A program made the translations under genes and the position numbers. Source: a virus. Taken from it: a DNA stretch of 26,304 nt. Below are positions 15,208 to 23,276 of the stretch, piece by piece; position 1 is the first letter of the stretch, and the number at the start of each line of letters is the position of its first letter. The stretch lies in IMG/VR virus record IMGVR_UViG_3300008266_013245, positions 1 through 26,304 of that record. One strand, written 5' to 3'. The notes beneath the pieces are model-generated. The model did not search any database and had not been told where the DNA came from. It saw only the letters and a list, made by a program, of their open reading frames with translations.

Positions 15208-15788
15208 TAGTAATTAAAGGATTGAGGTAAATATATTTTCCATTCCGGAGGGATATCTTTATTTATTCTATGCAGAAAGTTGATGATGGGCAAGTATTTG
15301 ATGTGTTTATTCGGCATGGTAGGCCAATTTTTAAGAGGCATATTAGCTTCTTTGGGTGTCTTATTTCCCTTTTGTCTGTTGCAGCGCACGCAGGCTGTGA
15401 CTATATTTGTCCAACAAGTGGCGGAACTTCTGTTGTCTCTCCATTTGGACTTTGGAATAACATGATCATATGTTAATAGTGACGTTTCAAACTTTAAGCC
15501 ACAATACTGACAAGTATGATCATCTCTTAAAAATATATTTTTCCTAGAGAATGTTAATGGTTGAGCATTAATCTTAAAGTATCTTTTAGTCTTAGCAACT
15601 GCTGGAATAGGATACTTTCTATCCACCCCATTAATATAATCATTCTTATAAAAGTCAATAATCTCTATAGCATACTTAGAGTCATACTCAAATCTCATCG
15701 ACCAAACAATCGCCTTTTGCCAAGAGATGATGCTTAATGGAGTAAAATCAGCATTCAATAGCAAACATTGTTTATGCTTGTTTTCCAT
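15207..15788 (-). CDS. HNH endonuclease
   Basis: 193 residues. The N-terminal domain CLLLNADFTPLSIISWQKAI is the usual lead-in of a bacterial/phage HNH family. The HNH motif is complete: C93 and C96 (CQYC), D108-H109 (YDHVIPKSKW), N128 (WTNIVTAC) and C133/C136 (CVRC), with N137 and K140. It should cut DNA with a single divalent metal. Possible roles are a packaging-associated nuclease or a free-standing homing endonuclease; there is no split gene next to it to favour homing. It overlaps phoH by 17 bases. Confidence 0.9.
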   Translation of the reverse strand: MENKHKQCLLLNADFTPLSIISWQKAIVWSMRFEYDSKYAIEIIDFYKNDYINGVDRKYPIPAVAKTKRYFKINAQPLTFSRKNIFLRDDHTCQYCGLKFETSLLTYDHVIPKSKWRDNRSSATCWTNIVTACVRCNRQKGNKTPKEANMPLKNWPTMPNKHIKYLPIINFLHRINKDIPPEWKIYLPQSFNY

Positions 15789-16506
15789 GTTCGTAGTTAT
15801 CTAACTTAGCTAATATTTTGGCTATAATAGGGTTTCTAACTATATCAGACGCTGTTAGATGAGTAACCCCTATTCCTTCTATATCGGATAGGGCATCTAT
15901 CATACCTATAAAGCCACCTTGTAGGTGTCTACTAAGATCAGATTGTCCTATGTCTCCTGTTAAAACTAATTTAGATTCTGTACCTAAACGAGTCAGCAAC
16001 ATTTTTAATTGTTCGTATGAAGCATTTTGACATTCATCAGCAACAATAAAAGCATTGTGAAAATTTCTACCTCTCATTAAGCCTAGTGGTACTACTTCTA
16101 TTTTATTATTGAGCTTCAATGAAGCATAGTGAGCGGGTGAAATAAAGTGATGAATTTCATCAATAATTGGTAATAAATATGGATGTAGTTTTTCTTCGGC
16201 ACTTCCCGGCAAATATCCTATTTTTTCTCCAGCTTCTAAAACTGGTCGAGTAATAATAATTTTTTTAGCTTTATTCTCTAGTAAATATTCTAGAGCCATT
16301 CCAATAGCAATATGTGTTTTACCACTACCGGCTAAACCCTGACAAAATGTAATAGAATTTTCTGCTATAGATCTGATATATACCGATTGGTTTTCGCTGC
16401 GTGGTTTTAATTTATTTCTAAAATTATGATTAGGTGTTGGTACTAAATTTTCTGTTAAATCAATAGAGTTATTTTTCTTCTTGTTGTTTTTAGTTTTTTT
16501 TCTCAA
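15772..16506 (-). CDS. phoH: PhoH-like ATPase, TTG start
   Basis: 244 residues. Walker A is GLAGSGKT (57-64), RPVLEAGEKIGYLPG is the PhoH signature that follows, and Walker B is VADECQ (155-160). LTGDIGQSD follows it. These define the PhoH family, an RNA helicase-like ATPase common in phages. The start is TTG at 16506: AAAGGA stands six bases before it and there is no in-frame ATG nearby. The first 16 residues are a lysine/asparagine-rich tail. It lies between dUTPase and the HNH gene. Function in phages is unsettled. Confidence 0.92.
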   Translation of the reverse strand: MRKKTKNNKKKNNSIDLTENLVPTPNHNFRNKLKPRSENQSVYIRSIAENSITFCQGLAGSGKTHIAIGMALEYLLENKAKKIIITRPVLEAGEKIGYLPGSAEEKLHPYLLPIIDEIHHFISPAHYASLKLNNKIEVVPLGLMRGRNFHNAFIVADECQNASYEQLKMLLTRLGTESKLVLTGDIGQSDLSRHLQGGFIGMIDALSDIEGIGVTHLTASDIVRNPIIAKILAKLDNYEHGKQA

Positions 16507-16553
16507 AGTATGTCCTTTAATGAGGAATAGGCCATACCATCTAATACACCATA

Positions 16554-16979
16554 CTATGAATTATCACTAGATCCAAACCCCTTATTACCCCTTATAGTAG
16601 AGGATAATTCTTCGGATTCTACTAATGGAAAATTAAAATGTTGTTCGATAATTAATTGAGCGATTTTATCTCCATATGTAATATGAAATTCTTTCTCGGG
16701 GTCAGTATTGAGTAATACAACCTTAATTTCGCCCCTATAAGAACTATCACAAACACCGGCCAATACATCAATACCGTGCTTAGCCGCTAGTCCCGATCTT
16801 GGTGCTATTCTAGCGTAAAATCCTTCTGGTATTTCTAGGCATATGCCGGTACTTACAATGCGTCTAGACATGGGGGGTATAGATAACTGTTCTACCGCAC
16901 AAAGATCAGCACCAGCATCCGTAGGATTATTTCTGCGTGGTACTACTGCTAACTCGTGTGTTCTTTTTACTTTGATCAT
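16554..16979 (-). CDS. dut: dUTPase (trimeric)
   Basis: 141 residues with all five dUTPase motifs: DAGADL (21-26), PRSGLA (60-65), GVCDSSYRGE (75-84, catalytic Asp D78), GDKIAQLII (103-111) and RGNKGFGSS (130-138). The enzyme hydrolyses dUTP to dUMP and pyrophosphate, keeping uracil out of DNA and supplying dUMP for thymidylate synthesis. The dCMP deaminase at 20560 feeds the same pool. Motif 5 is complete, so the active site should close normally. The ATG follows the nrdA stop by six bases. Confidence 0.96.
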   Translation of the reverse strand: MIKVKRTHELAVVPRRNNPTDAGADLCAVEQLSIPPMSRRIVSTGICLEIPEGFYARIAPRSGLAAKHGIDVLAGVCDSSYRGEIKVVLLNTDPEKEFHITYGDKIAQLIIEQHFNFPLVESEELSSTIRGNKGFGSSDNS

Positions 16980-16985
16980 TGATTA

Positions 16986-18644
16986 TTAAGCCTCACAACT
17001 TTTGCAAGTTAAAATATTTCGTACTAGTTCCTGGGCTGGATTAGCACTTCTTTGGTAATAAAATGTTTTAATGCCCATTTTCCATCCTTCAATTAATAAA
17101 TCGCTTACTTGTTTGGGTGATGTCTCTGGCGGAATCATAATATTTAATGACTGAGACTGATCAATATACTTTTGTCTATTAGCAGCCTGAATAACTATTT
17201 CTTTCTGACTAATTTCACCAAAAGTTTTGAATACGTCTTTTTCTTCGTCACTTAAAAAGTCAAGATGCTGCACAGAACCACCCTTGACTAAAATACTCTT
17301 CCAAGTTTCATCATTATTTTTATCATGCTTTTTTAACACTTCTTTTAGGTAAGGATTTTTATATGTAAACTTACCCTTAGCAAGATTTTTAACAAAATAA
17401 TTACTATTAAGAGGTTCTATGCTGGGACTAACCTGACCTAATATAAAACTACTACTAGTTGTTGGGGCTACTGCTAATGTTGTGGCATTACGTCTATTAT
17501 ATCCCTTTAGTAGTGGTGGTTCTCCTACGAGAACCGCTAATTCTGTAGTAGCTTTGTCTGCTCGTTCTCTAATAGTTTTCCATATTAGACTATTTAACAT
17601 CTTAGCTTGCATGCTCTCAAAACCAACCATTTTACTTTGTAGATAAGAATGCCACCCTAGCACACCCATACCTAATGCCCTTTGATTTTTGGCAAAGTTA
17701 TGTGCAGCCTCCATAAACTTGATGCCGTCACTCTTTTGCACAAATTCTTCGTTTACAGCATCTAGGAAATAGATCAGAGTTTCTACAGCATCAGTTTCCA
17801 CAATCTCATCCCAATGTAAAAGATTAAGACTAGATAATACGCACACAAAACTATTATTAGAATCAGATGCTAAACAAATCTCTGAGCATAAATTACTTGC
17901 ATTAATAGTTAAGTTATTATCTTTGTATGCTTGTGGACTATCCTTATTGATAGTATCACTAAAAGCTATATATGGATATCCTGTTTCAAACCTTTTTTGA
18001 ATAATCTTTGCCCACACTTTTCTTTTATCTTTGTCTCCCTCTATCATACTATTCATCCACTCATCACCAATAGTAACTCCAATACTCATATTTTGAATAG
18101 GATGACCTTCACTTCGTATTTGAAGAAATTCTTCAACATCTTTGTGTTCCACAGGAAGATATGCGGCAAAAGATCCTCTGCGAGCAGACCCCTGATTCAC
18201 CACATTAGCAATCTTATCATAGATTTCCATAAAGTGAACAGCGCCACTACTTTCGCCGCCCACACTAATAGAGGCGCCTCGCGGTCTTAGGTCACCAAAA
18301 TAACCACTGGTGCCGCCACCTAATTTGCTCATAATGCCCACTTCTGATGCTTTATATAGAATGCTTTCCATAGTATCATCAATGTGGCTATTGTAACAAC
18401 TAACAGGCAGTCCACGACCGTTGCCAAAATTAGTAATTATTGGAGTGCTTAAAGAATAAAACCCTTTTGATAGATATTTATAGAACTTACTACCAAAACC
18501 TTTGATATTTAAAATCTTTTCTGCGTTATCGGATATGTGTCTATATCTGGTTTCTGGTTCCATGCCCTCTTTGAGATAGCCCCTCTTTAAGAAGAGTCTA
18601 GAGTGTTCATTTAACCAATAAAATTCTTTTTGTTCTTTTTTCAT
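16986..18644 (-). CDS. nrdA: Ribonucleotide reductase class Ia, alpha subunit
   Basis: 552 residues. Catalytic residues are all visible: C83 in PVSCYNS and C268 in FVCVLSS form the redox pair, and N251, C253 and E255 in NLCSEI form the thiyl-radical site. Y529 and Y530 (FYYQR) are the radical-transfer tyrosines, and the C-terminal CKSC (547-550) is the relay for thioredoxin or glutaredoxin. The N-terminal ATP-cone of bacterial NrdA is absent, so the usual dATP feedback is likely missing. The enzyme reduces NDPs to dNDPs with NrdB. It overlaps the GIY-YIG gene's stop as ATGA. Confidence 0.96.
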   Translation of the reverse strand: MKKEQKEFYWLNEHSRLFLKRGYLKEGMEPETRYRHISDNAEKILNIKGFGSKFYKYLSKGFYSLSTPIITNFGNGRGLPVSCYNSHIDDTMESILYKASEVGIMSKLGGGTSGYFGDLRPRGASISVGGESSGAVHFMEIYDKIANVVNQGSARRGSFAAYLPVEHKDVEEFLQIRSEGHPIQNMSIGVTIGDEWMNSMIEGDKDKRKVWAKIIQKRFETGYPYIAFSDTINKDSPQAYKDNNLTINASNLCSEICLASDSNNSFVCVLSSLNLLHWDEIVETDAVETLIYFLDAVNEEFVQKSDGIKFMEAAHNFAKNQRALGMGVLGWHSYLQSKMVGFESMQAKMLNSLIWKTIRERADKATTELAVLVGEPPLLKGYNRRNATTLAVAPTTSSSFILGQVSPSIEPLNSNYFVKNLAKGKFTYKNPYLKEVLKKHDKNNDETWKSILVKGGSVQHLDFLSDEEKDVFKTFGEISQKEIVIQAANRQKYIDQSQSLNIMIPPETSPKQVSDLLIEGWKMGIKTFYYQRSANPAQELVRNILTCKSCEA

Positions 18645-19519
18645 AATAAATTTGCTTCTTTTAGAATAGGGTTAATTGTGCAGGATATGTCGCATTTATA
18701 CTTTTGACTTATCCAAGTTTTAGTTTTACCAGATAAAAAATATTTGATAATTTTATGTTTGTGTTGCCACGCACGAGAAGATTTCCGCGGTTTATGCTTA
18801 GTTCTAATTTGAATATTATTTGTTCTTAATATATATGTAATAGTATTAATTGCGCATTTATATTTTTGAGCCAACTTATATGCTGGTATGCCTTGCTGAT
18901 AAGCAGCAATTATACCCTTAGAGCTTGCCCAAACAGTACTTCTCAGATTTTTGGGTCTTTGTTTCAGATTAGATTCTTCAAATAATATTTTTTTTGCTGT
19001 TTTTTGAGAAATTTTGTAATATCTACATATTTTTTGAATAGACCAAAAATCATTAGTATAACGATTAATTATTTTTGTACTAGATTTTCTAATTTTGGTA
19101 TTGAACGATGGGTGGTCTTTGCCAGACCCTACACTCTTAATACCGCACTGAATCATATTTGTTAAGTCATTACCATTATCTAAAAAAATCTTTTGCCATT
19201 TCTTTTCAGATAAATACGCTTCTGTTTCATCATCAAACTCCTCCAAAACTTTGGACATAATAAAATATCCTTTTTTCTCTAATAGTCTGATTTTTCTAGA
19301 TTTATGAAAATGCCATGATGTTTTATGATATGCTTCTCTAATATGTTCTCTTTCTCTTCTATGGGCTAATATTGTTGGGCGTTTTGCTTTGCCTACATAG
19401 AAAACAAAATTTTTATTATGTCTAGTTTTGTTTGGGTCTACAGAATAGAATAGACAGTATGTATAAAATAACTTATTCACACTATCTAGTCTATAAATAG
19501 CTCTTCTGGACTTATTCAT
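18641..19519 (-). CDS. GIY-YIG homing-type endonuclease with three HTH repeats
   Basis: 292 residues. The N-terminal 110 residues form a GIY-YIG nuclease: YCLFY (20-24) and FYVGKAK (40-46) are the two strands, and R and H residues follow in RREREHIREAYH. After residue 150 come three helix-turn-helix segments: WSIQKICRYYKISQKTAKKI, AYKLAQKYKCAINTITYILR and KTKTWISQKYKCDISCTI, a DNA-recognition array typical of mobile endonucleases. It stands exactly between nrdB (two-base gap) and nrdA (ATGA overlap), as the T4 mobE endonuclease does. Likely a free-standing homing endonuclease that spreads by cutting endonuclease-less relatives near nrd. Its own codon use looks like its neighbours. Confidence 0.8.
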   Translation of the reverse strand: MNKSRRAIYRLDSVNKLFYTYCLFYSVDPNKTRHNKNFVFYVGKAKRPTILAHRREREHIREAYHKTSWHFHKSRKIRLLEKKGYFIMSKVLEEFDDETEAYLSEKKWQKIFLDNGNDLTNMIQCGIKSVGSGKDHPSFNTKIRKSSTKIINRYTNDFWSIQKICRYYKISQKTAKKILFEESNLKQRPKNLRSTVWASSKGIIAAYQQGIPAYKLAQKYKCAINTITYILRTNNIQIRTKHKPRKSSRAWQHKHKIIKYFLSGKTKTWISQKYKCDISCTINPILKEANLL

Positions 19520-19521
19520 AA

Positions 19522-20493
19522 TTAAAATAGATCTTCCTCTGAAAAGCTTTGTGCGGCCTTAGCGTATTCTACTGGCCTACTATGAAAAAAGTCTGTCATA
19601 TTATTACCAAGTATCTGTTCATCAAACCATATTGTTTTAGATATAGCCTCTTCGTCTACCTCAAATACAGGATCGTATCCTATTTGTTTGAGTGAGTCAT
19701 TCATACGGTTTTTGATAAATTCTTTGAGTAGATCGGAGTTTAGTGTTTCGTGTCCATAACCATTAACAATCCACTCTATGATTTCGCATTCATACTTGAT
19801 GGCCTCTTTGGCCTCATGTTGTATTTTCTTTTGTAGTTCGTCGTCGAACAAGTCGGGATATTCTTCCCTAATAGTATTAATCAGTTTGATACCAATCATA
19901 GCATGAATCTGTTCTTCCCGTGAAGTATATTCAACTTGCTTGTTGGTGTCTTTTAATACATTCTTGTGTCGTCCGAACCAACTAATAGTATAAAACTGAG
20001 AGAACAAAGCAATATTCTCTACAAATAATGTGAATAGAATTAATGAGTAAACAAACTGCTTTTTATTATTATCGTGAAATTTATGTAGATGTTTGCGTAA
20101 ATAATTAACGCGTCCTTTGATAATATCTAGTTGTAGTATCTTTTCAAAGTTATCATCAATCCCTAAGACTTCTAGTAGTCGCTCATAAGCATCGCCATGA
20201 ATAACTTCAACATTGGCCATTACATATCCCATATCATTAATAGACGGATGGGGCAGATTGTCGCCTAGTTTGGCCCAAAACTTTTTCACACTAATTTCTA
20301 GTTGACCTATTGTTGACAAGGCACGCGTTATAATCTGCTTCTCTTGTTCTGTTAAATTAACCTTAAAGTCTTGAACATCACTACTAAAATTAAACTCACG
20401 ATGAGTCCAAAAGCCATTGTGCATAGCCTCAATGAACTCTTGTGTCCACGGATAGTGATCTGGTTTTCTAGCTACTTGTTCATTAAAAATCAT
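19522..20493 (-). CDS. nrdB: Ribonucleotide reductase class Ia, beta subunit
   Basis: 323 residues. Di-iron ligands in order: probably E66 (in QLEISVKKFW), E96 and H99 (EVIHGDAY), E159 (LFVENIALF), and E194 and H197 (REEQIH). Y103, four residues after H99, is the expected radical tyrosine, so this is class Ia rather than a tyrosine-free type. The C-terminal tail SFSEEDLF matches the acidic and phenylalanine tail that docks into NrdA. The strong Shine-Dalgarno AAGGGGAG lies seven bases before ATG 20493, and a probable promoter with a dyad is in the 66-base leader. Confidence 0.96.
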   Translation of the reverse strand: MIFNEQVARKPDHYPWTQEFIEAMHNGFWTHREFNFSSDVQDFKVNLTEQEKQIITRALSTIGQLEISVKKFWAKLGDNLPHPSINDMGYVMANVEVIHGDAYERLLEVLGIDDNFEKILQLDIIKGRVNYLRKHLHKFHDNNKKQFVYSLILFTLFVENIALFSQFYTISWFGRHKNVLKDTNKQVEYTSREEQIHAMIGIKLINTIREEYPDLFDDELQKKIQHEAKEAIKYECEIIEWIVNGYGHETLNSDLLKEFIKNRMNDSLKQIGYDPVFEVDEEAISKTIWFDEQILGNNMTDFFHSRPVEYAKAAQSFSEEDLF

Positions 20494-20542
20494 AACAAAA
20501 CTCCCCTTAATTATTTTTGTGTAGAATAGCTAGTAGTCCTAT

Positions 20543-20567
20543 ATGAACGACTATGTTCATTATAGTA
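20543..20567 (-). promoter_or_regulatory. Probable nrdB promoter -10 with adjacent dyad
   Basis: Minus strand TACTATAATG at 20567-20558 repeats the same ten bases found in the ssb promoter; both are preceded by GT plus one base. It overlaps the deaminase stop. No good -35 lies 17 bases upstream, only an A-rich run. Immediately downstream, 20560-20543 is a perfect dyad (ATGAAC, six bases, GTTCAT) at the expected transcription start, a possible operator or short mRNA hairpin. Confidence 0.5.
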
Positions 20568-21111
20568 CACCTATAGTAGATTTTTTTATCCATTCATTTG
20601 AAGTGGAAATCCTTTGTATTTCTAAGCCAGACATCAATATTAATTCTTGTCTCATTTGTGCGGTTTCTTCGTTGTCTGTAATTGATCCTATTCTGTCAGC
20701 CACAATAATTTTTTGAATACCAAAATTGATCATTCGCTGCAAACAATTGTTGCACGGTTGGCCTGTTACATACATCACGCAACCATTACGTCGTTCTGAT
20801 GGATTTTGAGTAGTATTAAGAATACAATTTTCTTCTGCGTGAATCATCCACTTTCTTTTTTCGTCTCTTATATGAAACGGAATACGATTATTGTCAGAAC
20901 CTTTGATTGGGCCGTTGTATCCTGTGCCTATGATCTGATTATATTCGTTAACTAGAATCGCTCCGTGTTTTATATCAGGATCTTCTGATCTTATTGATAC
21001 ATGAAAAGCTAGAGATAGAAAATATTCATCCCATGTTGGTCTTGTTTTTTTAGCATAGTAGCTATTAACATGAGATAAACATTGATCAAATAGTGAATCG
21101 TGTTCAGACAT
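20560..21111 (-). CDS. dCMP deaminase
   Basis: 183 residues of the zinc cytidine/deoxycytidylate deaminase fold. The active site is H91-A-E93-E-N with the catalytic Glu, and C120 and C123 in QPCNNC complete the zinc site. The segment GYNGPIKGSDN before it is typical of dCMP deaminases. It converts dCMP to dUMP, the precursor of dTMP, in concert with dUTPase. Similarity to other deaminase subgroups leaves a small chance of a different substrate. ATG 21111 has no obvious Shine-Dalgarno. It is the first gene of the nucleotide-metabolism block. Confidence 0.9.
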   Translation of the reverse strand: MSEHDSLFDQCLSHVNSYYAKKTRPTWDEYFLSLAFHVSIRSEDPDIKHGAILVNEYNQIIGTGYNGPIKGSDNNRIPFHIRDEKRKWMIHAEENCILNTTQNPSERRNGCVMYVTGQPCNNCLQRMINFGIQKIIVADRIGSITDNEETAQMRQELILMSGLEIQRISTSNEWIKKSTIGVL

Positions 21112-21167
21112 TATACGGTCTATAAATAGGATGAGGCACTAAGAGTCGTGCGAACTGAGTATATCCT

Positions 21168-21195
21168 ATATTATGAACTGGTCCGATTTGGTCAA
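21168..21195 (-). promoter_or_regulatory. Probable sigma-70-like promoter before the deaminase/nrd block
   Basis: Minus strand TTGACC at 21195-21190, a 16-base spacer, then TAATAT at 21173-21168. The -35 overlaps the TGA stop of the YeaQ-like gene. It lies in an 80-base gap, large for this window, and would give a leader of about 50 bases to the deaminase ATG. Spacing and -35 are good; the -10 is imperfect. Confidence 0.5.
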
Positions 21196-21446
21196 GTAGG
21201 AGTCTTGGTTAGTTTATTGTATAGGGCCAAGGCTACTACCGACCCTACAACTCCCATGACTACTCCAGCAGGAGATACGGCACTATATGAGCCCAGCATA
21301 TAGAGTATGGCGCCTCCCATATAAGACCCGGCCACTCCTAGAGCAACGGTTTTAATGAAGCCAAAATTTTCTTCGCCGGGAACCAAAGCCTTGGCAATTG
21401 ATCCGACAAATAAGCCATATACTGCCCATACTAAAATATTAAACAT
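21192..21446 (-). CDS. YeaQ/GlsB-like small membrane protein (Transgly_assoc)
   Basis: 84 residues with three hydrophobic segments: LVWAVYGLFVGSIAKALVPG at 5-24, TVALGVAGSYMGGAILYMLG and VVMGVVGSVVALALY. The glycine-rich G-x-x-G-S-I-A-K and G-V-x-G-x-x-x-G-G patterns match the transglycosylase-associated (YeaQ/YmgE/GlsB) family of stress-related small membrane proteins. Phage copies are of unknown role, perhaps envelope integrity or lysis timing. It is the last gene of the envelope cassette and overlaps its upstream neighbour by eight bases. Confidence 0.85.
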   Translation of the reverse strand: MFNILVWAVYGLFVGSIAKALVPGEENFGFIKTVALGVAGSYMGGAILYMLGSYSAVSPAGVVMGVVGSVVALALYNKLTKTPT

Positions 21447-21831
21447 TTGCTGCCTCCACTAGAGTTACGATTTCATCATCTTGTAGACTTTCGCCAGTAT
21501 AAAGAATAGCGTTCACAAGTTTTAAACTATATTTTTCGTATTGATCTCGTGGCAATTCTCGACGTAATAGTTTTTTGATTCTCATTTTGGTAAACCAGCC
21601 CCTACGAAAACTATACTCTCTCATTTCGGCACCATATAGGTCGTACTTGTCTTGTGCCGTATAGTCTCCCGTTAGTTTATTTTTATTACATTCTTGTAAA
21701 ACTCTAACCAGAGTCAATATGATGCTGATTACCATAAGAATAGCAATGATACTACCAAAATTTTCTTGTTCTGGTACACCAGCCTTATTTAGAACTTTTT
21801 TAGCTATTCGCTTTAATTCTTCGCTATTCAT
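21439..21831 (-). CDS. Single-TM membrane protein, unknown
   Basis: 130 residues. One transmembrane segment (SIIAILMVISIILTLVRVLQ, about 27-46) separates a short charged N-terminus from a basic C-terminal domain of about 80 residues (RRGWFTKMRIKKLLRRELPR). The positive charge after the segment predicts a cytoplasmic C-terminus. It overlaps the next gene and its upstream neighbour (ATGA). No family recognised. Confidence 0.75.
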   Translation of the reverse strand: MNSEELKRIAKKVLNKAGVPEQENFGSIIAILMVISIILTLVRVLQECNKNKLTGDYTAQDKYDLYGAEMREYSFRRGWFTKMRIKKLLRRELPRDQYEKYSLKLVNAILYTGESLQDDEIVTLVEAANV

Positions 21832-22178
21832 CTTCTAAATATCCTTCTTTTAGGAGACTGAGAGCATGAATTATCATCACACTCTACTGGAGACGGAACA
21901 ACAATTACTGGAGTAGCAGATTTAATTATTGCTTGTGGTGGCTGAGTTTTGTCTGGCTCACAATAGCCACAATCAACCATCTTAATACCATCTCCGCTGA
22001 GATATTTCCCTTTACCCTTGCATACTGGACAATCTTTTCTTTTATATTTTTTAACAATGTCCACATGCTTGGCTTTGATAATACCACCAACTAAAGTTAC
22101 AGCAGCTGTACTGGGAACATGACTAGAACTAGTAAATAATATTACAGATGCTATAATTGGCAGTATTATATTTTTCAT
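21828..22178 (-). CDS. Exported small protein with DnaJ-type zinc motif
   Basis: 116 residues. The N-terminus MKNIILPIIASVILFTSSSH is a signal peptide or anchor. Residues about 50-73 carry CPVCKGKGKYL then DCGYC, the CxxCxGxG and CxxC zinc knuckle of DnaJ proteins. A proline-rich tail with two more cysteines (VECDDNSCSQ) and a basic end follow. A zinc or disulfide site outside the cytoplasm is unusual. The ATG directly abuts the preceding 53-aa gene's stop. Function unknown. Confidence 0.75.
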   Translation of the reverse strand: MKNIILPIIASVILFTSSSHVPSTAAVTLVGGIIKAKHVDIVKKYKRKDCPVCKGKGKYLSGDGIKMVDCGYCEPDKTQPPQAIIKSATPVIVVPSPVECDDNSCSQSPKRRIFRR

Positions 22179-22340
22179 TTATTTCTTCCGTAATGGGCGC
22201 CACCTTTTTCGTGGCGGCTTGGGTTGTGGTTCGTCGCCATCTTCTTTGGGTTCTGGCACAAATAGTTTTACAAGAGTGAGGATAAAATTGAGTATAAGAG
22301 TTATTAGTCTTTGTAATGCTATTCTATCTAAAAGTCTCAT
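22179..22340 (-). CDS. Small 53-aa membrane protein with Pro/Arg-rich tail
   Basis: ATG 22340, with AAGGTG eight bases upstream, gives a 53-residue protein. Its first part, MRLLDRIALQRLITLILNFI, continues as hydrophobic LTLVKLF and makes one membrane segment. The remainder is acidic then proline- and arginine-rich (EPQPKPPRKRWRPLRKK). The stop TAA directly precedes the next ATG. The small hydrophobic-plus-basic design resembles phage lysis or membrane-targeting peptides. It fills the only gap between the peptidase and the zinc-motif gene. Confidence 0.75.
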   Translation of the reverse strand: MRLLDRIALQRLITLILNFILTLVKLFVPEPKEDGDEPQPKPPRKRWRPLRKK

Positions 22341-22352
22341 ATATTATACACC

Positions 22353-23276
22353 TTATAAGTAATCAAATCCATAATCTGGTAATTTTTGCAGTGGGAAACC
22401 ATCAAAATTACTAAAAGCATAACTGCCATTTTGGGCCAACATTTCACCAGCCACACTGGATCGTATTAAAAATGACCCGTCAGGAATTGGACCCCATTCT
22501 GGATGACCCCCATCATTCCATTTGCCCCAACTATTCTGTACCAAAAATAAAGGTTCGCTTCCAGTATCATCACAAGCCGTCCAGGCCATACAATGAGCCC
22601 AGCTACCACTTACATTAGCTATGCCCTTCTTGTCTCTTTTATTACTAAAACCATAGCTAGAGCATACTGCTAATCCATAACCATTAGCTAAAGCATCTCG
22701 TGCTTCTTCTATGGTTTTAACAAGACTGACAGTTTTAATTTGGTGATTATTAGCTAAGTCCATTACTGGATCGGGTAAACCACGACCTCCCCAATTGGCC
22801 CCAAGATTACCATTATATTTACTAAGGTCTACAACTCCCTTGTAGTCTTGTCTGACTAAAATACCACCAATTTGACTAACAAATTCAGCAGCCCTAGCAC
22901 AACTCATGCCCTGCCCACTCCAACCTCTTGCTCCATAAATTGCTTCCGTTGCTCCTCTTGCTACCCAACTCTCCTTTTCTCCATGAACATCAATCTCTAC
23001 TGCTCTACTAATATCGCAGGCGTTCCGGGTACCATGGCTTACGCAATCACCTGTTGTTTGTCTCTCATTATATGGATTCTTATCAAATTTTAATACGCTT
23101 TTATATGGTACAGATAACTTGCCTTTTCCACTGTTCTTAATTTTTTTGCTAGCGTCTCCAAACAAAGCATACTTGCTATTTTCCATCAAATGATCAAACA
23201 CCTCCTGTTGCCATATGCAACCAGAAAAGCCTTTGCGATAATTATTATATAATTCTTCTGGAGAAAATCTTGCCAT
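22353..23276 (-). CDS. Papain-like (C1 family) cysteine peptidase
   Basis: 307 residues with a full catalytic set: Q73 and C78 in QTTGDCVSHG (oxyanion Gln and nucleophile), H228 in SWAHCMAW and N248 in VQNSWGKWNDGG, the classic N-S-W-G. The N-terminal 55 residues could be a propeptide or structural lead. There is no signal peptide. Phage C1 peptidases are known but rarely characterised. Within the membrane cassette it may cleave a virion or host envelope protein or act as a cell-wall peptide hydrolase. ATG 23276 overlaps the preceding gene's stop as TAATG. Confidence 0.88.
   Translation of the reverse strand: MARFSPEELYNNYRKGFSGCIWQQEVFDHLMENSKYALFGDASKKIKNSGKGKLSVPYKSVLKFDKNPYNERQTTGDCVSHGTRNACDISRAVEIDVHGEKESWVARGATEAIYGARGWSGQGMSCARAAEFVSQIGGILVRQDYKGVVDLSKYNGNLGANWGGRGLPDPVMDLANNHQIKTVSLVKTIEEARDALANGYGLAVCSSYGFSNKRDKKGIANVSGSWAHCMAWTACDDTGSEPLFLVQNSWGKWNDGGHPEWGPIPDGSFLIRSSVAGEMLAQNGSYAFSNFDGFPLQKLPDYGFDYL

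Noticed and set aside
15207-15788. HNH gene as a mobile intruder splitting a gene
   Set aside because: PhoH on one side and the FmdB-like protein on the other are both complete, so there is no interrupted host gene.
17931-18290. 119-residue plus-strand ORF
   Set aside because: It lies wholly within nrdA, which has all its catalytic motifs on the minus strand. No Shine-Dalgarno or recognisable domain supports it. The other plus-strand ORFs are also inside clear minus-strand genes.
21105-21117. TATAAT overlapping the deaminase start codon
   Set aside because: It includes the ATG itself and has no -35 at a workable distance; more likely chance in AT-rich sequence than a promoter for a leaderless message.
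22195-22222. GC-rich hairpin (CGCCAC paired with GTGGCG) as a terminator
   Set aside because: It is inside the 53-aa gene's Pro/Arg-rich coding end and lacks a following T-tract.
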